From Syncephalis fuscata (Eukaryota > Zoopagomycota > Zoopagomycetes > Zoopagales > Piptocephalidaceae): 64,000 nt of DNA. A model generated the notes under the pieces. The model was given only the letters and a program-made list of their open reading frames with translations, ran no database searches and was not told where the DNA came from. A program made the position numbers and the translations under genes. Every line of letters begins with the position of its first letter. Within the stretch, counting starts at the first letter, position 1. The stretch spans positions 62,001 to 126,000 of the forward strand of contig JAHLTZ010000014.1 in the NCBI GenBank assembly GCA_025786725.1, given 5' to 3'. Shown one piece after another: positions 24,920-36,275 of the stretch.

Positions 24920-27900
24920 ATGAAACTCCAGCTACGTGCTAGAAATGGACGGTCACGTCCCACTGATATCAATCCATCCAAGTCGGTAGCGTCACCGCCT
25001 AGTGATACCCGTCCATTAACAGGACAATCATTATTTCGCCGTCAAATATCCGTTATGCTATGGAAGCATTGGACACTTCAGGTAAAATAGATACTATTGG
25101 TGTATGTATAGTACTAACAATGGTGGATGAATAGAAACGACACTGGATTACCACGCTTATTCAGCTATTTATTGCTCCGTTGGTCGTCACACTTATTCTG
25201 TTTATTGTTCAACTAGGTGTTGGTGATGGCCGTGCTGGTCAGGGTAAATACGGCATTCCTACATGGGATGTGCCTGGTCTATCTACGTGTACAGTAAGTA
25301 GAAATAAAGATGGCTGATGCAATATTGATGCGTATCAATCTACGATAGCCATTACGTGGCGTACCTTGTGTTACATTAATGTATGGGCCAGCTAATGAAG
25401 AGACGACAAAGTTTATGACGACATTTGCTCGTAAAAATGCTCGTCGTACTACTTCTGCCCCCAATCTTGAATCAAGTCAACTCTCATTAGGTAGTTAAAT
25501 CGAATCAATTCATCGTAAATGTATTCATTTGTTGTATAGATGCGGCCCCTAGTAAGAATCTAGGTATTGTACCGGTGCCTTCAAAGGACTTTATCTACAA
25601 CTATGCCGCCAAGTATCCAGCCTCATCTAATTTTGGTAGGTTATTACCTAGATCATCCAGTATACGGCACCAATTAATATAATATACATCTATTTAGCGG
25701 TAGCATTTGATAAACAAGAATCGAACGGCAATACTAATTATCAATATCAGATTTGGTATAACTTTACTAATGTAGCCAATTACACGGTATTCGATAATAG
25801 TGCCATGGAAGGCGCACTACGTGATACGAGAATTGATGATCCATTCGGTGTTGATCTATTATCGTTAATGCGCGGTATTGATGAGGCCATTCTGTCGACT
25901 GTGGATCCAAATGCTTCTAATGATATACGGGCTCGTATTAAAGCATTCCCGGACATTGGTCGATCTGTTTATGCTTCGAATAAGGATTCAGTATGGAATT
26001 TGGTGGTCTATTTCTCTTTTTGCCTATTATGTTGCTATTTGTTACGGCATTGGCGTCGGTAGTACGTGAAAAGTCATTAAGATTACGAGAAAGCATGGAA
26101 ATGATGTATGTAGTATGGAGTAGATATACTGGTTGATACTAATAGTTAATGAATAGGGGTATGACTCAGACTGTCTACTGGTTAAGTACTTTTATTGCCT
26201 ATGCTGTTATGGTAGTGATTCAATCACTATTTCTATGTCTATTTGGTATGGCATTTCAATTTAGTTTCTTTTTAAATGCCAATTTTGTGGTAAGTGATTT
26301 ATAATATAATATGAATTGAATCGAATCAATATTAATAGTATGTATTAGGTTGTTTACAGTATATTTGTACTTTATGGATGGGCCATGATTTGTTTTGCTT
26401 TATTCTTGTCCACACTATGTAGCCGGGTTGGTGGAGCAGATATCCTTTTTACATTTTATAGATTACTAGTTTATAGTATTGATTATTATTATTATCCTTA
26501 ATGTTAATTTACTAGGGGCAGGTTTTGGTGTAACCATTATTGCTATTATCTATCAAGTATTGTCACCTAGTTTCTGGTTCACTTGGTATGTTGATCTGGA
26601 ACGATCAAAGCGTGGCAGTCCAGTAGCCGGTCATTCAGCTGGATGGATTATCGGTCTCTTCTTTCCCTTCTTTAACTATAGTCAGCTCTATATTGACGTA
26701 GTAACAAAATCATCTGGATCCACCGATCCATTAACGGGACACTTTGTCAATGGACCTGGTAAGTAAAAATAAACTCTATCGTCATGAATACCAATATTTG
26801 AATAGGATTTGGTTTTATGGATTTGTATCGACATCCTGACATTGGTGGCAGTCAATACGGCAATCTTGTACCGATGCCCAATACCCATTTGATGTTCTTG
26901 TTATTGGATATTGTATTCTGGGCCATTGTTACTTGGTATTTGGACAATGTTGTACCCGATGCCTATGGCTATCGTCGACCCTTCCTATTTCTATTTGATG
27001 GTGGCTACTGGGGTGGTCGGGCCGTATCTCGTGAAGCAGTAACTAAAGTTGCCTATGAGGTAAATAAGCGCTGTTATTATTACAGTATAGAGTATTTGCT
27101 TAATAATTGATATGTCATAGGGCAATGCTGATAAAGATGAAGATTGGATGTGGCCAAGGAACGACAACATACACTTAATCTTACTCAACGCAGTAAGTAG
27201 ATTAATAGCTATATATATATATAGTAACGACTAACCATATGGATACTAGTTGCATTGAGAATTGTTAATTTGACCAAATGCTACAAGAGTGGATTATGGA
27301 CACAAAAAAACAAATTGGCCGTTGATCGACTTTGTTTGTCATTTGCAGAGGGACAATTGTAAGTGGTGTATTGCTATTGATAATGTATTAGCTAATAAGT
27401 AATAAATAGATTGGCTTTACTTGGTCAGAATGGTGCCGGTAAAACAACGACGATGTCAATGTTATACGGTGCATTAAAGTCAACATCAGGGGATGCCTAC
27501 ATTTACGGGCATAGTGTTAATCGTAATATGGATGCTATTCGAGGTATGATGGGTGTATGTCCACAAGTAAGTGTTGAATTGGATTACTTGAGTCTATTAA
27601 TAACATTATATGATAGCATGATATTCTATTTGATGATTTGACGGGAGAAGAGCATATTGCTTTATATGCTGGATTAAAGGGTGTCGTTAAGAGTATTGTG
27701 GGTCCACTTACTCGAGAACGATTATCAGATGTCCGTTTAACAAGTGCAGCACGTACTTGTGCCGGTGCATTCAGTGGTGGTATGAAGCGTCGTTTATCGA
27801 TGATTATTGCCACTATTGGCGATCCTAAGATTATTATTATGGATGAGCCCACCACCGGTATGGTAAGTGATACATATAGTTATATACATATATATATTAA

Positions 27901-28516
27901 TGTTAATTTAATAGGATCCGGTTCATCGGCGTCATGTATGGTCATTTATTGAGAAATTCAAGCGAGGTCGAGTCATTATTCTATCGACTCATTTAATGGA
28001 AGAAGCAGATACATTAGGTGACAAAATAGCCGTTATGGCCAAAGGAAAGCTAGTGTAAGTGGATTGGATACCATATAATATATAATATACAATATACAAT
28101 ATACAATATACTGATTTGTATATGTATAGGGCATTTGGTACTTCAATTCATTTAAAGAACAAGTTTGGTGCTGGCTATCGTGTTTCATTGATGTGTGAAG
28201 ACCAAGAACATGCCACGGCTCATTTGAAGGATATTATACCGCGCATTGTACCGACTGCTCGACTTCATGATGCTACAGCGGGTTCATTGGTCTATCAGAT
28301 CCCTTCACTAACTAATTTGACCAACCTAATTCGCTATGTCGAAGATAATCCCCACGGTAAGTTACACTAGATATTAAATAAAATGACATTGACTCATAGG
28401 TGTTGTTACTATTAATAGGTCTTGTACAAGGTTGGGGCATTACCCAAACGACACTTGAAGAAGTATTTCTACGTATTATTACTCGTGATCGTCGACAAAG
28501 TAAACGCATTCAATAA
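24920..28516 (+). CDS. Half-size ABCA-type ABC transporter
   Basis: A multi-exon gene. The N-terminus is basic, followed by a first membrane segment (about 25135-25215: [17 protein letters not shown]), a long extracytosolic loop, then about five more segments in 26000-26950. The nucleotide-binding domain has Walker [11 protein letters not shown] (27424-27453), Q-loop region MGVCPQHDILFDD, signature [11 protein letters not shown], Walker [12 protein letters not shown] and the H-loop [11 protein letters not shown]. The order is TMD then NBD, once only, ending [18 protein letters not shown] proteins move lipids across membranes. A one-base deficit at 25999-26001 breaks SVWNFGG. One intron is U12-type (26440-26512). 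Animal ABCA proteins are double-sized, so this is the half-size type known from protists, plants and some fungi. Confidence 0.92.
26440..26512 (+). other. U12-type AT-AC intron in the ABCA transporter gene
   Basis: The intron begins ATATCCTTTT (26440), has a branch-like ATCCTTAAT (26493-26501) and can end AC at 26511-26512, about 11 nt after the branch adenosines. Joining gives [16 protein letters not shown] in frame. An AG three bases downstream (26514-26515) would also keep the frame, so AT-AG is possible. No GT donor gives a sensible join here. Confidence 0.8.
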
Positions 28517-28896
28517 ACTATTGACCATTTTATGATATAATACTATTAATTGGATAGTGTAGATTACTTGTTAACTATAATAGACCATTTAATCAGACGG
28601 CATTTTAATTGACCCAATGAACATTAAGTTCACAGTATTTGTTTGTAATCAATATGATGTACACACACACACACACGTGAACATGTTTGCACAGAATGGA
28701 TTTCGCACGCATCTACCAATAGGCCTTTTGTTAACACACACACACACACCTATTTGTCTATATTAAAGTCGTCAACCAAGCCATATCTTTTCTTTTAAGC
28801 CACCTTTCTTTCTTTCTTGTTCGTTCAACTTGTTTCTATCAACCACATCTTTCGTATATTAACAAACAAACTACAGTTCATTCATTCATTCATTCA
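28517..28896. promoter_or_regulatory. Intergenic region with two CA microsatellites, 5' flank of xanthine dehydrogenase
   Basis: Short CA arrays lie at about 28660-28676 and 28735-28749. A pyrimidine-rich stretch (CTTTCTTTCTTTCTTG) and CATT repeats lie just before the start codon at 28897. Confidence 0.5.
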
Positions 28897-31800
28897 ATGA
28901 CTATTGCTCCAGGTTCTACTACTTCTACCAGCCATGACGGTGCTCGACAGTCAGTGGCTGGGTTAAAACAGCCATTAACACCAGCGTCGTTGTTATTTTA
29001 CGTCAACGGCACACGGGTTCAACTTGATAACCCTGATCCCGACCTTACTCTATTGCAATACCTACGTCATGCCGGTTTTAAAGGCACTAAACTCGGCTGC
29101 GGAGAAGGTGGCTGTGGTAAGTAGATAATCAGAATTTATAAATAATAAATTCTATAGTACTAATGGCTATGGCGACACTATATAGGTGCTTGTACGGTAA
29201 TGATATCAAGCTACAATGCAACCAATGATTGTATCAAGTAAGTAACCCATAAACTAACGAGTTGATATGAATAACCAATATAATGAATAGTCATATACCG
29301 GTCAATGCTTGTCTTGCCCCACTATGTGCTATGGATGGCAAGCATATTATTACAGTGGAGGGCATTGGCAAGGTAAAGAGCCCACATCCTGTACAGGAAC
29401 GTATTGCTTTATTGCATGGTTCTCAGTGTGGTTTCTGTACACCAGGCATTGTTATGTCATTGTATACACTTTTACGTAACAATCCTGAACCTAGTGAGGC
29501 TGATATTGAAGAAGCATTTGATGGTAATGATTAATAACGTTTGTGCGATTGTTTAATAATACATATTGATTATTGTTGTTGTTGTTAGGCAATTTATGTC
29601 GCTGTACAGGTTACAGACCTATTTTGGATGCAGCCAAAACTGTAAGTCACAAAGATTGAATAAATACATTTCACTATAGCGATTATCTATTAGTTTGTTA
29701 CGAGTAAATGTTGTAAATCAACAGATACTACTGAAAAGAAGGTAATCTAGACTATTTACTAGTAATAACTACTAACATTTATATTGCTCGTTAGCCTGTT
29801 GGCTGTGGTCTAGCTGATTGTTGTCAATTAAATGATTCTGGTAAAAGTACCGATATTGCTGGTATGATCAAGCCAGTATTGAAAGAATATGACAGCACAC
29901 AAGAGATTATATTTCCACCTACATTAGCCAATTACGCCAAAGATAAGTCAGAACAAGGCATTCATCGTAGACTTGAATTTGTCGGTCCGCGTACTACATG
30001 GCATCGACCATCAAGTGTTGATGAACTATTACTATTGAAGGTACTATTCTATTGTATACATTATATAGATACTAACTATAATGAATATTTAGCATGACCA
30101 TCCAAATGCTAAATTGATTGCTGGCAATACGGAGATTGGCGTAGAAATCAAGTTTAAACACTGCCACTATCCAGTACTTGTACATGCTAGTGATTTACCA
30201 GAATTGTCTACAATTCAATATACAGGTGCGTTTGTTACATAGTATTTAATTAATTTAAATATACTAATGTAGCTACATTACATAGAGCATGGTGTACAAT
30301 TAGGTGCCAATATTACGTTAGCTGCCATGCAAGCAGAATTTCATCGCTTAATAAAGACAGAACAGGTAAGCGTTGAATGATGGCAATGTATTAATACGGA
30401 TAGAGTATTCATCATCGTTTGTGTTATTAGAAGGAACGTGTTGAAACATTTGAAGCATTATTAAGTAATTTGGAATGGTTTGCAGGTCGACAGATCCGTA
30501 GTGTTGGTACATTGGCCGGCAATATTGCCACTGCCTCGCCTATTTCCGATGTGAATCCAATTCTTGTAGCTATTCACGCTCGATTAATTGTATCATCGAC
30601 TTCACGTGGTCGACGTGAAATTCCTATGACCGAATTCTTCCTTGGTTATCGTAAAACGGCTCTAGAGGCTGATGAAGCCATTATTGCCGTTATTATTCCA
30701 TTCTCTCAAAAGAATGAATATGTTCGTGCCTATAAACAGGCCCGTCGTAAAGATGATGATATTGCATTGTTAATGCAGCCATGCGTGTTCAGGTCTGTCC
30801 TGAGACACAAGTAATTAAAGATATCACCATTGCTTATGGTGGTATGGGTCCAACAACAGTGATGGCCAAAGCTACCAGTGCAGTACTACAAGGTGGCACA
30901 CTTGGCGACCAATCTCTGCTTGATCGGGCTACAGATACATTACTGCAACAGGTAAGTCATTGATTCAAATCAGTTAATTATAGTGTATTAATCAACCACT
31001 TAATGGTAGGAATTACGACTACAAGCCTCTACTCCTGGTGGCATGCCTGAGTATCGTATGTCATTGGCGGCCAGTTTCCTTTTCCGCTTCTGGTGTGATG
31101 TATCCAATCAATTGGGTGTTCAAATGGCCTCTGAAGATATTAGTGGCATCAATGAGATCAAACGTGGCCTGTCCCGTGGTGTACAAACATATGTTGATGC
31201 TCAGTAAGTAGCGAGTTTAATAATGCTATAGAATATAATAGCTACTAATACACGTGTATATAGAAATCTTCAAAGTATTGGCAAGTCATTGGCACATGTC
31301 AGTGCCATGAAACAAGTGACAGGCGAGGCAATTTACACGGATGACATACCACCAGTACAAGGCGAAGTATACGCAGCATTTGTTCGATCCAGCAAGGCCC
31401 ATGCCAAGATTATCAGTATCGATGCCAGTGAAGCATTGGCACAAGATAATGTTTATGGCTTCTACAGCTCAAAGGATGTACCCGGTACAAAACATTTAAT
31501 GCCCAATATGGCTGATGAGCCAGTATTTGCCATTGATGAAGTTATTTGTGTTGGACAGCCAATTGGTATGATTGCAGCCATAGATCAGGTGACTGCACAA
31601 CGTGCAGCACGTATGGTTAAAGTGGAATATGAAGAATTACCGCATATTATTACCATTGAAGTAAGTAAAAGAGTAAATAAATATAATAGAAACGATACTG
31701 ATATATAATGATTTATAGGAAGCCATTGAGGCCAAATCCTTCTTTAAAGTACAAAAAAGGATTAATAAGGGCGATGTAGATGGTGCTTTGGCTACAGCAG

Positions 31801-34366
31801 ATCATGTTTAGAAGGTAATAGTTCAGCTGTGTATCCTATTGTATATATTAACAACATTGATATTAGGTGAATATCGTATGGGAGGTCAAGAACATTTCTA
31901 CTTGGGTACGTAATTACCTAGTTAATGCTATTAGTATATTTACCTATGTAATTATGATTAGAAACTCATGGATGCATTGCCATTCCCAAGGGTGAAGATG
32001 GTGAAATGGAATTGATTTCCTGTACACAAAATCCATCAGAAACTCAAGAAATTACCGCTAGAGTATTGGGTGTACCCAGTTCACATGTTGTATGCAGAGT
32101 TAAGCGAATGGGCGGTGGATTTGGTGGTAAAGAATCACGTAGTGTTGCATTAGCAGCAGCTTTGGCGGTTGTTGCCCATAATCTTAATAAGCCGGCACGT
32201 TGCATGCTTGACCGTGACGAAGATATGTACATTACTGGTCAGCGTCATCCTTTCCTTGGACAATGGCGTGCCGGTATTAGTAAAGACGGTATAATACAAG
32301 GTGTTGACTTTAAGGTAAGTAGCTTATCGGTAGTAGAATAGTTGCTTATCATTGATATTAGCTTTATTCTAACGGTGGCTGTACCACCGATCTATCAATT
32401 GCTGTACTGGATCGCGCAACTACTCATTTGGACAATGCATACTACATTCCTAATATACGTATATTAGGCACTGCTTGTCGTACAAATACACCAAGTAATA
32501 CAGCGTATGTATTTACTATAAGCTATATATATATATATAGTACTAATAATTGTTTAGTTTCCGTGGATTTGGTGGACCTCAAGGTATGATTGTTGTTGAG
32601 GCACTTATGCATCAAATTGCCGATCATTTGAAAGTACCCGTTATGGAAATTCAAGTAAGTTACAATAGTTTAGTAGTAGTAGTAGTAGTAGTAGTAAAGT
32701 ACTAATACAATTATTAATTAGGAACGCAACTTTTATAAAGAAGGCCAATTGACCTATTACAACCAAGCAGTAATAGGCTGGCATGTACCTCAAATGTGGG
32801 AACAATTAAAAGCATCAAGTGATTATGCAAAACGACGAGAGGAGGTTGACGCCTTTAATCGTTCTTCAAAATGGAAGAAGCGTGGTTTGGCGATGTTACC
32901 AACAAAGTAAGTTGTTAAAATGAATATTGTATATTTAGTAATATACTGTTACTGCCATCACTATAAGATATGGTATTTCCTTTGGTTTCCTGACTCTCAA
33001 TCAGGCCGGTGCACTTGTGCATGTCTACAATGATGGATCAGTATTACTCTCTCATGGTATGTAATAGCCTTTCTATACTTGATATATATAAAAAGACTAA
33101 TATATATATGATATGGTATGATATGATATGAATCGACAATAGGTGGTACGGAAATGGGACAAGGACTACACACAAAGATGATTCAAATATGCGCTGAATA
33201 TCTACGTATTCCTGTATCTTCAGTTCATATAAGTGAAACTGCCACCGATAAAGTGGCCAATACAAGTCCCACTGCAGCTAGTGCCTCGAGTGATATCCTT
33301 GATTATAAACTAACAACAGCAACAATAATAATAATAATTGAAATAGTAGCCTTAACTTTTGATTGATTGGTTGATTGATCGATGAGTGTACATCTGAATG
33401 GTATGGCCATCAAGTTTGCTTGTGAGAAAATATCGGCCCGTTTAGAACCATATCGCCAGAAATATCCTGATGCTACATTTGCTGAAGTAAGTGTAACTAT
33501 AACTTGTACAGTAATGACTAACAGTATAGTAGATTGTTCACAAGGCCTACATGGATCGTGTTAATCTCAGTGCCAATGGTTTCTACAAGGTGCCCGATAT
33601 TGGTCATAACTGGGAGACCAACGAAGGACCACTTTATTTATACTATACGCAAGGCACAGCAGTAAGCGAAGTCGAAGTGGATATTCTTACTGGCGATCAC
33701 ACTGTCATCCGAACGGATTTGATGATGGATATTGGCAAGAGTATAAATTATGTCATTGATGTTGGACAGGTATAGTGCTTATAGATTAGTAATAATGAAT
33801 ATTAAATACAATATACGTCGTTAGATTGAAGGTGCTTTGATGCAAGGCATTGGTAAGTGAAGCTTGTACGAGTAAGTTGAAAAGAATGTAACTAAATAAT
33901 GATCTATTTAGGCTGGTGTACCATTGAACAGTCTTTGACCTTCCCTAATGGACATATGTTCACTCGTGGACCAGGTGCCTATAAACTGCCTGGTTTTAGA
34001 GATATTCCACAGGATATGCGGATTCACATATTTAAGGATGGCAATTATGAACACTTGAAGACAATCAATAGCAGTAAAGGTGTGGGTGAGCCACCTCTTT
34101 TCTTGGGTGCTTCAGTGATATTTGCCATTCGAGATGCTTTGCAATCGGCTCGGTAAGTTGTTTAGTTTGTATTGATCAGCGAATGGATGAATGGCTAATT
34201 GACATGACGGTGCACATTTAGACGAGATGCGGGCTGCGAGGAAAGTTTAATACTACACTCGCCGGCTACTGCTGAACGTATTAGATTGGCGTGTATGGAT
34301 AGTATTATGACGGCAGCTCGACTCGGTGAGGCTGATGTTGGTAAACCATGGGTAGTAGAACCCTAG
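28897..34366 (+). CDS. XDH: Xanthine dehydrogenase (molybdenum hydroxylase)
   Basis: A large gene with about 20 exons. Two 2Fe-2S domains come first: [15 protein letters not shown] across intron 1, then [10 protein letters not shown] and [11 protein letters not shown]. The FAD domain follows ([31 protein letters not shown]). The molybdopterin domain starts near 31260: [56 protein letters not shown] and [13 protein letters not shown] with the catalytic Glu. It oxidises hypoxanthine and xanthine to urate with NAD. The link to UreG is a shared purine-nitrogen pathway and not physical linkage. One-base deficits near 30769 and at T3 31807-31809 break invariant blocks and are probably sequence errors. 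One intron is U12-type (33293-33391). Aldehyde oxidase is the alternative, judged less likely. Confidence 0.93.
32663..32693 (+). repeat. TAG triplet microsatellite in an XDH intron
   Basis: About nine TAG triplets (TAGTAGTAGTAG and onward) lie between the donor after MEIQ and the acceptor before ERNFYKEG. Confidence 0.85.
33293..33391 (+). other. U12-type AT-AC intron in XDH
   Basis: The 5' end is ATATCCTT (33293-33300), the branch motif is GCCTTAAC (33349-33356), and AC closes it at 33390-33391. The splice produces [15 protein letters not shown], the conserved XDH sequence, with the Asp codon completed across the junction. At 99 nt it is longer than most U2 introns here. The branch-to-AC distance (about 36 nt) is longer than the classical 10-20 nt. 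Confidence 0.88.
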
Positions 34367-34813
34367 CTGGCTTTATTATTTGAATTTGTCAATAAATAAG
34401 TGCATTGTGAAGCAAAGAAGTGCTCTATAGCTTGTGTTTGTTTATGCATATATATATATGCTACTAAAGTTTTATTATAATGTCAGTGTATTTGCTTAGT
34501 AGATATTGTTATAGTAGCACTGCGTTATATAGCAGCTTGATAGTCTTTTACTTGAATGGTCAATCTATTTAAGAGTATTTGATTATTGATGCCATTCATC
34601 ATCTAATTTCATCTTTAATAGATAAACAGTCACGCGTGTGTATATATCGAGTGCATGTTGCTCCTGTAATGTGAATATAAAAATAACGTATACATTTAAA
34701 CTTATAGTCAGTTTCAATGCGTGACAATGTAATAGTTTATGCTATACATGATCAATTTATTGGATGTATAGCAACGGCTAATTTATTGTCATTTCGTAAG
34801 ACGTCATAATTTA
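34367..34813. other. Convergent 3' spacer between XDH and a small secreted protein gene
   Basis: AT-rich, with several AATAAA-like polyadenylation words (for example near 34392). No coding signal is seen. Confidence 0.4.
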
Positions 34814-35230
34814 TTACAAATAAAACATGACACAATGATATGGACCACCAGGGAATACGTGAGAATTTGCTTCGATCTACAAAACATAATAAGTTAAGGA
34901 ATGCATGAAACAATAACCAATACTTACCGGCTTGTTTTCGTTAAATTCATTAGCTTCTTCACGTCGAGCGTAGCAATGCAAATTACCCATACGCTTCTTG
35001 TTGAAATATGCGGTGGATATGCAGCCATAATCGACGTTTCGCCAGGCCGTAAATAGTTCCAAGTTGGACCATTCTGTGTGTATTTTTTGGCTGGCAATAA
35101 AGTTATTCATAGTAACTGCACAGTTGATGCCCTTTAAGTCGTTGGAGGGTGCGGCATCAGCAAGTAGTGCACTATCTATAAGGTTTAATGCAGCTACGAG
35201 CGCAAGAGTAATAGGAAAAAGAAGCTTCAT
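34814..35230 (-). CDS. Small secreted cysteine-containing protein
   Basis: Two exons (34928-35230 and 34814-34876; intron 34877-34927) encode 121 residues in frame. Residues 1-27 form a signal peptide (MKLLFPITLALVAALNLI, then an Ala-rich cleavage region). The mature part has four cysteines (GINCAV, YGCIS, LHCYARR, YHCVMF), enough for two disulphides, and several aromatic residues. Splicing replaces the unspliced tail with IEANSHVFPGGPYHC. I do not recognise the family. Small secreted cysteine proteins of fungi are often effectors, antimicrobials or adhesins, but nothing here selects among these. Confidence 0.75.
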
Positions 35231-36275
35231 TGTCTAATGTGATAGCTTGGGCTGTATATATCAACTAGTGTAAGCGGGAGGTGGAGAGCGTAGTGCTTGT
35301 ACATTTTATGACCGATGTTATTTTGGGTATTATTTTATAGCTGTATTGGTATTGGTAGAAAAGAGCAAATAAAATATTTGCTTGGCTTTTTCTATCTCTA
35401 TACTAATCTAGGTTGCAAAGAATGAGGTGAATTCTACATTACTCCATTGGTAAAATGCCATCACATTAATCATTCTATATATGTATAAAATAATTAAGTG
35501 GGCTTGAAACAAAAGCGACGTGCTAATTTCAGCTATACATTTTTGAAATGTCGGACAAGTTAGATATCGGACAACCAGAAGAACGGAGCTATTAAAGTTA
35601 ATGGCACAAGCAGTCAATTAAATGGCTGAAGATAAGTATAACTATATTAGTATTATTAATCTCACATTTATTAAACTTAGTATTTAAAATTAAAAATTAC
35701 ATTAGAATATACTATTATGGGTCATCATCTTACTGTTATAATTTGCTATTGTAAACCTTATCTATACCCGATAAGAATATCAAAATAAGCGATTGTATCG
35801 ACGAATAAAAGGTTATTGATAAGGGAGTAACCATTTTCTACTTTTAGCAATTGAAAATAGATTTAACATTTTACAAAGACTGTTTCATTCCACGTGTTGA
35901 CTATGTTTTTAAACACAGTTGTAATAGATAGATTGTGTAGATAACAACAGTACTGTAGTGGCTGTATGTGTAAAGTATACCATTGTAGCGATATTTGAGC
36001 ATTGCTATTGGTGATCGCCACTATTGCTCTAAAAGCATTAACAGCTACACCACACTATCGCCAATACGATTAATATTTCTATTGATGACGTATCTATACT
36101 TTTTTACGTTCAAATAGTTATAGATACTGTATGATTATTTACAATAAATGATATATACATATATACATAGTTTAAAACATTAAATATTTGGTTGATACTT
36201 TAATATGCTATGTAATTGTTACAATATGTTTATTACGTAGATTATTTACACTAAACATTTTAAATAAGTTTATTA
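35231..36275. other. AT-rich spacer containing the duplicated 3' flank of F-box copy B
   Basis: No gene. The part at about 36180-36275 (3' flank of copy B, read leftward) matches the 3' flank of copy D at about 57907-58010 closely. Around 36045-36140 there is a diverged match to about 3040-3140. Confidence 0.55.

Noticed and set aside
28655-28750. CA/TG arrays as a possible telomeric or origin element
   Set aside because: They are short dinucleotide microsatellites in a promoter, with no wider repeat structure.
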